Shown one piece after another: positions 24,901-34,800 of a DNA stretch of 64,000 bases. This DNA comes from Nematostella vectensis. Taxonomy: Eukaryota > Cnidaria > Anthozoa > Actiniaria > Edwardsiidae. The notes beneath the pieces are model-generated. The model was not told where the DNA came from and did no database searches. It saw nothing but the letters and a program-made list of their open reading frames with translations. A program made the translations under genes and the position numbers. Every line of letters begins with the position of its first letter. Positions within the stretch are counted from its first letter, which is position 1. The stretch covers positions 10,479,387 through 10,543,386 of the forward strand of contig NC_064034.1 in the NCBI RefSeq assembly GCF_932526225.1, written 5' to 3'.

Positions 24901-25639
24901 CGATAAACAAGGATTATTGATTGATTGATTTATCTCGTCTTCTCGGATGAAGACGTCATAAGCCGGAGGTCCCGTCTCCCCAAACACACTACATTAACCC
25001 CTTTTTAATTGGACATATGACTGACGATCACACTCTACGTGCGATTTTAGGAAGAGATCAACAGCGCCATGAGCACGATAAAGGTGGCCGTGGACGATTT
25101 ACTGGACAAGTGAGTACCCTGATTTCTTATTCCGCGAGAGATGCCATGACGACAGGACGTTTTCGTCTTTCCGCAGTTGTGTTATTTCCAAAAAGAATTT
25201 TTATTGAAAACTTCTTGTCGTAGTCTATGACACAGAGCACCACGGGTAGAACGAACCTTTCAATGTGTAGTTCCAGAAAATATCCATACCATTGAGGGGA
25301 TATTGGAAATTCCAGGGGGGTGGGGGTTCAAACGCCCTTTTTTCCTTAACAGTTACTGTATTTATTTTTTCCCAGGGGGTTGGAAATTCCAGATGGGGGG
25401 TCATACCTCCGAACCCCTTAATAGGGGGGGGGGGTATGATTATTTTCTGGAACTACACAATTACCCTTTGCGCGTCCCAATATAAGCAAATTTGTTTGAC
25501 TTTCGAGTGTTCATTCTATTTACTCTGGAAATGTAAAATCAACAGAATAAACGCCGCTGTACCGCTTGCCAAACCTAAACCAGTAGAAGACACTAAGAAA
25601 GCCAAGGCAGGGGATCAAGACAAGGACAAATCCGCCTGA
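18998..25639 (+). CDS. RTN: Reticulon (RTN) ER-shaping protein, 7 coding exons
   Basis: Exons: 18998-19215, 21525-21564, 23634-23732, 24006-24075, 24489-24535, 25051-25109 and 25546-25639, with all phases consistent (627 nt, 208 aa). The reticulon-homology domain is nearly the whole protein. It starts FRDIILWRDVKVTAVVF, like the YWRDIKKTGVVF start of vertebrate RTN domains. A first hydrophobic hairpin (residues ~15-58), a hydrophilic loop containing YVRRLFLVEDLADSIK, a second hairpin (LLVVLYILSYLAQWFSGI, then FIGLFTVPKAYDMYR) and a helical tail follow. Reticulons insert as wedges and stabilise curved ER tubules. The exon before the ATG is open in frame to its acceptor (TTCCAG at 18988), so a longer N-terminus is possible. 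The C-terminus ends KDKSA and lacks the dilysine-type retrieval signal seen in many vertebrate RTNs. A candidate alternative first exon is listed at 19731. Confidence 0.93.
19731..19768 (+). CDS. Candidate alternative first coding exon of the reticulon
   Basis: ATG followed by 12 codons (MDGRTNDVFGKR) and a very strong donor AAG|GTAAGTAAG. It ends in phase 2, the phase required by reticulon exon 2 at 21525. The upstream 150 bp are relatively GC-rich (CGCGGCCGACACC) and promoter-like for this window. If used, it would give an isoform without the first membrane hairpin. Evidence is limited to phase and splice consensus. Confidence 0.35.
21663..21878. mobile_element. MITE with CTAAGGGT terminal inverted repeats
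   Basis: Left end CTAAGGGTACGTTTTTT and right end AAAAAATGCACCCTTAG are inverted copies (about 15 of 17 matching). The interior is rich in 'ccattccggaatgg' and 'ctatagcagaatg' palindromes. It is 216 bp, non-coding, and lies in reticulon intron 2. Confidence 0.75.
22391..23590 (+). repeat. 20-bp minisatellite, 60 copies, resembling 3' splice sites
   Basis: Consensus unit GTTAGCCCCTGTCCTTTCTT. It spans exactly 1200 bp, which is 60 units with no net gain or loss of length, although many units carry substitutions (gttatcccct, gtccattctt, gccctttctt). It lies in reticulon intron 2 and ends ~43 bp before the true exon 3 acceptor. On the sense strand each unit boundary reads CTGTCCTTTCTTGTTAG|C, a pyrimidine tract followed by AG. 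Confidence 0.96.
23762..23852 (+). repeat. Dispersed 'accagtaggggc' repeat, copy 1
   Basis: About 90 bp: 'accagtaggggcgtggctgt', 'gccccctagattgttttctt' and 'aattcgaggcttgttacggc'. Related copies sit at 44131-44216 and 46461-46553, inside a larger duplicated block. Located in reticulon intron 3. Confidence 0.7.
24736..25000. repeat. Duplicated 40-bp segment flanking a TTGATTGATTGATT-tailed sequence
   Basis: A segment with GGAGGTCCCGTCTC and 'acactacactaacc' occurs near 24741-24780 and again near 24962-25000. Between them is ~180 bp ending 'ggattattgattgattgatt'. A similar end ('caataaaagattgattgatt') occurs near 21330-21350. Short (TTGA)n tails are typical of the 3' ends of some non-LTR retrotransposons or SINEs, so both may be retroelement 3' ends. 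No ORF is present. Confidence 0.45.
25265..25458. mobile_element. MITE with GTGTAGTTCCAGAAAATA inverted ends
   Basis: Left GTGTAGTTCCAGAAAATA and right TATTTTCTGGAACTACAC are inverted copies, extended inward by CCATACC / GGTATGA. The interior has G-rich runs and an internal repeat of 'ggaaattccag'. It is 194 bp and lies in the last reticulon intron, ~90 bp before the final exon. Confidence 0.8.
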
Positions 25640-26518
25640 GGGGGGATGGGTGTGCAATCTTTGCGTATCTGTCATAGCCACTATGTGCGCATACGCAAGA
25701 GAAATAGACATTATGTTAATTTCCCGGTTTAGCGGGCATTTTGTTATCGTAGGCAAATTCCGTATTGTTGCTAATATGGTCATCGCCAATACCCGATGAT
25801 GATTTACTTGCGAATGGTTGATTCTTTGTAAAGACCGCATGAACGCGCCTACATTGTCCCCTAGAACAGGGTTGACACACGAGCAGCATAGAACACTTAG
25901 CATAACACCCTAAGCTCATATACAATAACTGCACTTAGAAATCACGAGACTATTCACCCTAAGCTCATATACAATAACTGCACTTAAAAATCACGAGACT
26001 ATTCAAGAAGCAACACGCCAAAATAAACACAGAAATGGCCGTGGTCGTCACGTCAAAGCAACTAACAAAATTAAGATATTCCAATGAAAATAAGCCCTCT
26101 CTGACTAAGAAACTTTCGACTTATCTGTAAGCGCTGAATAACAAGTTTTTTGTTGTTATTTTCCCGCCAAATCCGGTGTGCGCGAGTTCGCCACCAAAAA
26201 AGTCACGTGATTTTTAATGCTAGTCGCATATTCACAGCAGAAACACTAATGCGTCCAACGTGTACTGTTCTGTCCCTCATACCGATAAGCTATGTGAGTA
26301 GATATAACACTGATTGAAAGATTGAAGACGCAATTCGATGTGTCACCTTCCGTTAATTATAACCCCTTTAGAATTCGGTATTTCACATGAACCCAGCATT
26401 AGGCATCATGGAAACATATAATTATCAAATATTAATAAACATCGTAGAAGCGTAAAATATGGAGTGATTTTCTTCTTAAATATACAAAATCTACTAAAGT
26501 TTTCAGAAATTACCCTTC

Positions 26519-26670
26519 AGGGGCGTAGCCAGGGGGTGGCCTAGCCCCCCCCCCCCCCCCCTTCTAGCAGCCAAAAATACAGTAAATGTATGAAACATCT
26601 AAAATACAGGAGAAAATGCCTTGAAAGTCCCTTTTGGGCTCCCTCCTGTTAAAAATCCTGGCTACGCAGC
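26519..26670. mobile_element. hAT-like MITE, 'GCGTAGCCAGG' family, copy 1
   Basis: Ends are CAGGGGCGTAGCCAGG and CCTGGCTACGCAGCTG, inverted except for two bases. The interior has 'cagccaaaaatacagtaaat', 'aggagaaaatgccttgaaag' and 'tcccttttgggctccctcct'. CCCTT(CA) flanks both sides and is compatible with a target-site duplication. A close relative is at 47842-47985 and a shorter relative with the same ends at 41503-41650. Confidence 0.75.
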
Positions 26671-26740
26671 TGCCCTTCACCGCCTTACCAGTGTTAGAAA
26701 TGCATCGAATAACTAGGCACGTGGTCACTGGTAAAGCTAA

Positions 26741-26955
26741 AGCCCCGTACCAACAGCACCGACATCAGTCAGCGTTGTGGCTGCTGGGTTGATCCCAAGA
26801 TGAAGGAAATGTCGGCGAACTCCTTCACAGCACCTTTCAACACGGTGTGCAAACATTGCTGGGCTAGCACCTTTCAACACGGTGTGCGAACATTGCTGGC
26901 CTAGCACTTTTTTGTGGCTTTGGGTCAGCAAAACTGGTGCTGTTTGCACGGGGCT
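26741..26955. mobile_element. MITE with AGCCCCGT inverted ends
   Basis: Left AGCCCCGTACCAACAGCACC and right GGTGCTGTTTGCACGGGGCT are inverted with about 18 of 20 matches. Internally a ~44-bp unit ('agcacctttcaacacggtgt') is tandemly duplicated. It is 215 bp and non-coding. Confidence 0.78.
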
Positions 26956-27763
26956 TGTTAATTATTTGATATCCTGGGTTCATTTTTCATATTTTGGTGC
27001 ACCGAAGGCCCAATAAAGCAGAGACTCTACATCTATCGCTTCCCGGGCACCGATAAGAGACAGCTAAGTTGGTTCTGGGAGCATTCACCCAAAAGGAACA
27101 TTGTTTATGGCATTTGTTGCACGTAACACTTTCCCTAGGCGCAGCCCCCAGATTCGCTACGGTCAGATAATGTTTTAGCCAAACGATCTGACTTGTTCCT
27201 CTTGAATCTTCCGTTTCGAAGGGTTTTGCGGAGTTCCCAACATCAGATCCACATCTCTAGCCAGACCCCGCACTTGATACGCATGGTGGCACTATTCTAG
27301 AGTTTGTGACAGCGGCCTTCTCATATTTCCATTCTGCAAGTTCCAAGGATACTCTGCCGAAACAAATATAAATATATAAAAATATACAGTAAACTTGTAA
27401 AAAAAAAAACTTTCTCTCATTGTTCAATGTTCAAAATCCGACAGGAAATATATATTTTTGTCATCTTCCACCCCTCTCCATCAATGGATGTAATTTAGCA
27501 ATATTTTGCAACTATGAAAACCAAGAAAACTAGTTACCTTGACAGTGAACTAGGCCTATAGCGTTCGAGGAACTTGCTATGTCATTGCCATAAACTTAGC
27601 TACTCTGCGTGGTTAAGATTTGTTGCAGATAACATGTAAGTCCTCCTAGTTACGAAGGTTGCATCAAGAACGCTACATCGTAAAACTTGGAGTTTGACGT
27701 CTTAGGTTGGTGTTAAACCACTGAGATGTATCACACAAAAAAAACATTAAACAGAAAGACATT

Positions 27764-30700
27764 TTAATCGCAAACGCGCATATGATTACGCACGTGCGTT
27801 ATGGCGTATAAGGGACTACGTGACAGGCACGTGACACCCACCTTGATGGATCTTGTCCTGTCGAATAATCTAAAGCGAGAACCCGAGGCTTTCCCATAAC
27901 TCTTCACGATATCCAGTAACTCGCACTTGAAGTGTCGCCCATTGACATCATGGTAGTTAAATGCCACACACTTTGGCGAACGAAGGCAATAGTCCTCACA
28001 TTGGATCTCTGAGATCACTGTCCACGTGTTGATCACGTGACCGGAGAGCACCATGTCCATGAAGACATCGGGGTTCAGAGGCATGCTGGGAAGACGGCAA
28101 TTTGGTCGCTGGTCCGGCAACGAAGTTGGTGCTGTTGGTTTAGATTTAGTGGGTTTAGTCGATTTAGTTGGTTTAGTCGACTTAGTTGGTTTAGTCGGCT
28201 TAGTTGGTTTAGTCGACTTAGTTGGTTTAGTCGATTTAGTTGCTTTGGTTGACTTAGTTGGTTTAGTCGATTTTGTTGGCTTAGTTGATTTAAAGGGCCT
28301 ACTTGAGCTAGGTTGTTTAGTCGATGTAGGCGTCCCGCTCCCCTTTGCTGTTGCGCCTGATGTTGCTGCAAATAACATAAGACGTAGTGTTAGAAAATGT
28401 GTCTTTCGGATACGAGAAATTATATTAGAGATATTAGAGCAATATACGTAAAAGCTCTATTACACGCCCCCTTCTCTTTCAAGCCGCACTCTCCGATAGC
28501 CTACTGAGTCCGAGCTTTCTCCACTATCTCTACAGTAAACAGCCGCGTATAAGGTCCCATAGATTATGAACCTACAGATTGATATTTGGCATTTATGCGC
28601 TCTTTTTATAAGAACCTAATCATCTTGGTTAGGAAAATAGGTTCTTATTTGAAAGATCACACATAGAAAATATAACGTGACAGAGTTCCAAGAATACTAT
28701 AAAGACAAGCATAATATTACACAAATACATAGCATCTGAACATCGAAACATCGAAAAAAGTTGAGCACTCTTTTTGGCCCTTCTTTCTAATACGCCCCCT
28801 TCCCCCCACACCCCCCATAAGACGATAAAGTAATTCGCCCAGGGTTTACAGAGAGCTTTACGGTATTGGGAATGAGGACATCAAGCTAACTAAAAGATTG
28901 TCAACCTAATAAAGTCCGTGCAAATACTGCGACATTGGGTGACGTGTACGTGATGAGTTCGAGTGTCTTTCTCTTCTATTCACCAATTAAAATCTAGACT
29001 AAGTCAACCCCATGATTGGACCGGCCCTTTATCTCTCTTACTCGTCAAGCGACAGCTGGGGAGGTGAAAAATTGGCTTGAGAATAACTAGCTCAGCAAAC
29101 GTATATATTTCGGCGGAAATTTAGAGACCGACTAAGAGTTTCACAGCGCAAAAAATGGGGCCAGAAGCGCGGTCAAAATATTCGCAGAAACGCTTGCTTG
29201 CATGCGTAAGGCACTTTTCATCCGCTTACACCGCAAGCGACAGCTTGGGAGGTGCGGGACTTGCTTGGCAAAAGCTAGCTTAACAAACATATTAATGGGG
29301 TTTCAGCGGAGATCAGAGACCTACCGAGTTTCCTAGAGTGGGGCAAGCGCGGTCAAATATTTAAAGAAAAGCTTGCTGGTCCATATAATGATCTAGCATT
29401 ACAAAGTTTTGCTAATCGGGGAGACAAAACCAAATCAAGGTTAGGAAAACTCGGCCACTGTGTGACGTGACTCACCCGTTGTTCTGTGCGCTGTTGGTGG
29501 GGCAAGGGTAGGGCAGAATCCACATGTTTTAGTGCAACTGTTGACGGCGTAATCTGAAGAGCGTTCGCACCAGCCCCGCCACTTCCAATATGAACATACG
29601 TAGCCTGTATCCTCACAACCTGAAAACGCATGTCTTATACATCGACCGTTGCGTAAAGGCCGATTTGGACAGCAAGATTTAGTCGAATGCGATCTGTCTA
29701 CGACATGTCTTAGCACTGAATAACACACTACGACGTTCGTTGTCGCGCATCGTAGCGGAGACATAGGTTGATTTACACTCTACGACTGAATCAGCCTTAA
29801 GAGATTGAGATAAACCTATTCCAATGAATGTTGTCAGTTCAAACGGCAAATTATAGTTCTAAGACCATTCTCTGTTTCAGTATAAAATATTGTATGAATG
29901 AAGAAGACAAGTATACTAATCGAATTGGGTATCTATATTTCCAGCATCAAGTGAAAAAAATGGACTAGTCTCTTGGTATTTTCGATAGCAACTGTTATTG
30001 ACAAATGGAAATTACCATTTGCGCTGACAACGTATTTTGAAAAAGGTGTATGGACGAATAGGCACTGTCTCCAGCCGTCGCTAGGCCTCACCGGCCCTAC
30101 TTACTACGGGCTCCCACTTACTACGGGCCCCCACTTACTACGAGCCCCCACTTACTACGAGCCCCCACTTACTACGGGTCCCCACTTACTACGGGTCCCC
30201 ACTTACTACGGGTCCCCACTTACTACGGGGCCCCACTTACTACGGGCCCGCACTTACTACGGGCTCCCACTTACTACGGGCCCCCACTTACTACGGGCCC
30301 ACTTACTACGGGCTACCACTTACTACGGGCCCCCACTTACTACGGGCTCCCACTTACTACGGGCCCCCACTTACTACGGGCCCCCACTTACTATCGAAAT
30401 CAATGCTTCATGTTTCGACGTGTGGTTTAGAATTAAGGTAGCTTTAATATCCACCATTTAGAAGAAAATGCAAAAATAAAAATAAGTTGTAGAAAAGAAG
30501 AACAAGGGAAAAATCGAAACCCATGATTTACTAAAACCAAGTTAGCCTTATTCTTAGTAGTTAAAGCCCACTACCCGTGACTATTAGTCCATTAGGTACA
30601 ACCATTAGTACACTCGTCATAAAAAAGAAGTAATATAATCTACTTGAATAGTTTAGATGTGTGATCAGCGCTCAAGCTGGTGCTATGTTTTTCTCTTGAA

Positions 30701-31740
30701 CAAACACTTTCCAGAAACCATAATAAGGTTTGTCCTGTATCCTAGAAGTAACCTAAGCTGTTATATCGGCCCTTCATCTCAATCTATCGCTATCACTTCC
30801 ATGGAAAGGCTTACTTCGCACCTTTTACGAGTCCGATGCCTATCCAGGTTTCCATGGCGACCACGATGAATATGATCAGGTGTGTCTGACATGTAGATGA
30901 CGTCATAGCTGTGCAAACGATTCGAGAGAAACAAACGGAGAACGACAGGTCAAAAATGTGAAAATAATATTAGAGTATATTTGGTTGAAAACACTAAAAA
31001 AAATAATAAAAAATTATGAACTCAAATGTTTTATCAAACTCTAAACTCATGCCACCTCTTGTTCGTTTTATGGATTAAATGATATTAAAAATAGAAGAAT
31101 ATCAATAAATAATAAATTTGGAGTCGTAATTTTAAAAAATACAATCAATGTATTTATATTGCAACCGGTAATTAAAAACGTGCTGGGAGTAATAAGTGAA
31201 ACAAGATGACCAATTGTAAACAGAAATGGAAATAATAATGACAAAGATTATTAAAAATGTTCAATGCTTACTCCAAGCGTTGGACTAAGAGGAATGTTAG
31301 TATATCAGATTATTATCTGTTTTTATTCTCACATTTCTGCAAAATTTGTGCGATGTATAACCTACCACATGCATGTGTTAAAAAAAACATCTTTCGAAAA
31401 TAGCTATTCGACTCTTACTAACTCTTTCCAACACCTATATAGTATATCGTAGCAACCTAAGTATATATTACGTACATACTCATGGAATTAAATGATAAAT
31501 TCATACTTACTTGTATCGGATAAAACATGCAAACAGGTGAGCAACTAATGATGAGATTGACGAAATAAAAAAGATGGAATATTTACCATTTCGAATGGTA
31601 CCCTTCTATATTTCAATAACAAAAACTTGCTGTTACGTGTTTACCCTGAATACCGGAATTGGTTTCAAGAGATCTTGTTTCGTTTTGTACTCACCATTAT
31701 CAAAAGTGACGGGACCTTTAGAACAGGATAGTACTTGATA
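27764..31740 (-). CDS. Secreted ShKT plus PAN/Apple domain protein, 3' part
   Basis: Proposed exons in transcript order: an exon ending at 31695 (5' boundary uncertain, so the feature end is approximate), 29619-29476, and 28365-27764 with stop TAA. The middle exon is a complete six-cysteine ShKT domain flanked by phase-1 introns, a classic shuffled module. The last exon encodes a Thr/Lys/Pro-rich linker of ~70 residues built on TKPTKS repeats, then a PAN/Apple-like domain with cysteine signature [14 protein letters not shown] and FKCELLD, and a ~35-residue tail. ShKT domains occur in cnidarian secreted enzymes, matrix proteins and toxins; with a PAN domain and a mucin-like linker, an extracellular adhesion or matrix role is more likely than a toxin. 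The signal peptide and N-terminus were not found. All three exons join in phase 1. Confidence 0.7.
28128..28300 (-). repeat. Coding TKPTKS tandem repeat
   Basis: On the plus strand this reads as alternating 'gatttagttggtttagtc' 18-mers, about nine copies. On the coding minus strand it gives Thr-Lys-Pro-Thr-Lys-Ser repeats, the low-complexity linker between the ShKT and PAN modules. It is likely an O-glycosylated or extended basic spacer. Open frames on the other strand are shadows. Confidence 0.85.
30096..30393 (-). repeat. 17-bp minisatellite, ~17 copies, 5'-splice-site-like on the minus strand
   Basis: Plus-strand unit ACTTACTACGGGCCCCC, with GGGTCCCC, GAGCCCCC and GGCTCCC variants. On the minus strand, the sense strand of the ShKT/PAN gene in whose intron it lies, each unit reads TA|GTAAGTGGGGGC, a near-consensus donor with an adjacent G run. 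The long plus-strand open frame here (29973-30461) is a by-product of the repeat. Confidence 0.93.
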
Positions 31741-31849
31741 AGGGAGTTTATCTAAGTATATTTTCTTTGAGGCGACTCTTTTGTTGTTAACATGCAGGGC
31801 CCTGCTCTTGTTTGCCGAAGCCCATGTCAATATGTCAATGTGTGTCAAT

Positions 31850-34800
31850 CAAAGACCGGTGCCATTCGGAGTACTAATACGATTGGTCACTTTAACCCAA
31901 AGACAAACTATCAACGCAGAGAGAACTCTCTCGGGATACCCACGACTACGAAATGCTCAAACAATTTTGTCATTATTATAATACATGGATCTAGGTCTTG
32001 ACGCCTAGCTAGCTCATGATGACGTAGTAGATTTGTACCGTTCGTTTTAGATGCAGGTGTCCAGTTTTATCTCTCACCATATTTTCCACCTTGTGAACAA
32101 TGAATAATTTTCAGATCATTCAGCCAAATGTAACTCACATTTATCAATCTAGAGAAGATATGGATTTCATAAATTTGGGGGATATGTTGTGTTTCGTTTA
32201 AAATCGTTTAAACAACCCAGACCATCAAAGTTGTCAAAGAGAGAAGACAGTTTGCCACGACTCTCTCTAGAGTAATGTCAACGGACCATCAGCAACGACG
32301 ACGGCAGCAGAGCTTTCAATAGATGCACGCGGCAATGCGCTCTGTCTGATACATTTCACCTGTTTTCCACCGAACGACTTAACTTGAAATTTTCAGGTTC
32401 AATGAAGACGAGCGTTTGCTCTGTTAACTCCCCTAACTTACTTTGCTACTGTAGAAAATAATGTCCTAGTTTATTTTCATTAATTCCGTTTGCTACTAGT
32501 TTGGAATTGAACGCCGAGCGCAAACGCATTTTCTTTCGCTTTCTTTGCCGTAACCTTGGTCGACGTCCTCGCTCTCTTTTACCTTATTGTCAATCTTGAT
32601 AGAGCTGTATTCGTCGATAGGATATTGCGACTCTTTTGTGGCCATCTTTATTTGTTATCGAGTTGTTAATGTTAATGACTTTGTTTGTTAATGTAGTTTG
32701 TTCAGTTATATTGTATTATCTGTAAAATACATAAAAATAGAGAAAAACTTTACGATCATGACGCTACAATAATGATGTGCTTAGAACAGAGTGTTCCCGA
32801 TTGAATTACATTCCTACCTCCCCTCCTTTTTTCTGCGCGCATACAGACAGCTTACCCCACCCCCCAATCCCGGCAGAATAACCAGGATTTGCTGGGTGTG
32901 TCTGTCTGTGTAGGTAGTGGGGGGGGGGGGGGGGGTGCCTCAGTAATGGGTATCATCAATAGAGCATCACATGCTCTCTTGGTATCATATGGAAAAATGA
33001 TGGTACTTTTGGCGGCTAGGGGTGGGGTGGGGGAGGGGTGCGCAATCGTGAATATGGAGAAAGGATAGCACGTGACGAGCCTTCAATAAGAAATGGCCCA
33101 CTTTTCGGACGACCAGGGGATGCGAGCACCCTGCACCCCTCCCCCCCTCCCCTAAGGTCATTTATCTAACCTCAAACACAGAGAAACTATCCCTTAAATA
33201 CTAGTATACCCCTTCTTACACGTAAACAAAATAAGCCCTCGGAGTCTTAACGATGTCTTTTAGCATAGATGGACCAGTTACTTGCAAAAGCCTTATCATT
33301 CCTTTTCATCCCCGTAACAGGCCCATGTCAGTCAAACCTTTGTGATTGTTTTCATTCAATATCGCAAGACAAATTATGTGAAGAAATCTCCAAATGACAA
33401 AAACAAGGTATCATGATTAATCCACCAAATTCAGATAAAAATATTGAAGCAATAACTTTTTTTAAATCAGCAGATGGAAATAGATGCTTTCGAGATTATC
33501 AAAAGCTTCTCCAAATCAACCGATGGAAATGGGTGCTTTCTCGCACTTTGGATTTTACAAGGATGGCAAAAAGGCGGCTGACAGAGATTTGATGGATAAA
33601 GTAGAGCTTCACAGCGCACTCATGCCCGAGGGCGCCTCACAAAGTCATAACCTGGTATCACCTTTTAGTCTGGGCGCTCCCGTCTATCTCGTATAACGAC
33701 AACTCGGTAATTACCCGCACCTTAGCGCACATCAGTCAACTGATATACGCCTATCAAAACCATGTGCTCAATTTCACACTCATTAGTACGATTTACGAAC
33801 TTTATTCTCACATTAATGACATTGTTATGTAAATACAAATGCCCTGTGTGAATGTCCTAGCGCCCTTTGGTAGCGATAAGGGCTGTGTGACTTAGGTGTG
33901 TCATCTTTATCAAAGAGCGATGCTTAACGCTTGGGACAGTATAATCTATATTGTGTGGTCCTTGCAATAATTAATTCTTAATTAAAAATGTACGCCGTGT
34001 AAATAATTACTTAGATTTTCTTTTTATAATCAGGGCGCCAAAACGCCCTAGTCTATATATATGGTATTTGCTTGAGCGCCGGTTCTTCTTCAGTAATAGA
34101 TTCAGGCACTGCCTAAAACCGGAGCTTACAACCATAACTTTACCTACTCTTTCCTCAATTCCTATATAAAGCTTCAGCTTTTTCAGCCCGTATGTTATAA
34201 ACGTATTTGCCTGAGTCCTTTAGTGTTATTGGCTACCGGGAGAACAAGGATCCATAATCAATTACATCACCGCGTCCCTCTAACAGCAGGCATCTAGGAA
34301 ATCTCACTCTAGAATGCTAAACACGAGAATTTGAACCTCAGACATTAATTTGTCGGCACACACTTTCTTTCTAATGACAACTCTATTAGACCCAAACAAG
34401 AATTTCATGAAAACGGTATTTGAACTTTGTCTCTTTATATATGACTATTACTAATTACCAGTATTTATATGTAAACATGTAATAAGTTTTACAAGTGGTC
34501 TCGGTTTCATTTGAAAGTATTCCTACGCTTGATGTGTCAGTGACAAAATACGGAAAAAACAAGTTAAGCTTTTGCTCTTTTGCGTTTCGGAGATTTCCTA
34601 TTAAAAAACTGGAAAACCAATAAGGGCCTACTTAGTGAAAGTGATTGATTGCTGGATGAATGACAATATTAGCATTCAAGGAAAAAAATATATTAAAATT
34701 TCAATTACAAATTTAACGCGTACATTAAATGTTTGATCGCCTAGACGCATTATTGAAATGAAGAGCTATTTGTACAACTGGAAATGTGTGTTTTTCATTT

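Larger units (their letters stand above)
25640..27763. other. Intergenic region between the reticulon and the ShKT/PAN gene
   Basis: No gene seen. It contains a 48-bp tandem duplication at about 25907-26003 (unit includes 'caccctaagctcatatacaa'), two MITEs listed separately (26519-26670, 26741-26955), and AT-rich sequence. The two flanking genes are convergent, so both 3' ends face this region. Confidence 0.5.

Noticed and set aside
28037-28451. Plus-strand VDLVGL-type leucine/valine repeat frames
   Set aside because: Antisense shadow of the Thr/Lys linker in the ShKT/PAN gene, whose minus-strand frame has domains and splice sites.
29973-30461. 162-codon plus-strand frame rich in Tyr/Thr/Leu/Pro
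   Set aside because: It is the 17-bp array read through all three frames; 17 is coprime to 3, so the repeat appears open by chance.
30780-30880. Minus-strand hydrophobic stretch ([20 protein letters not shown]) before a GTAAGC donor, considered as a signal-peptide exon for the ShKT/PAN gene
   Set aside because: Its donor phase (2) does not match the phase 1 needed by the ShKT exon, and it lies downstream of the better-fitting exon at ~31695.
33484-33696. 70-codon plus-strand frame
   Set aside because: Overlaps a diverged copy of the dispersed GCCGCCAT-type repeat ('ccgatggaaatgggtgcttt') and has no splice context.
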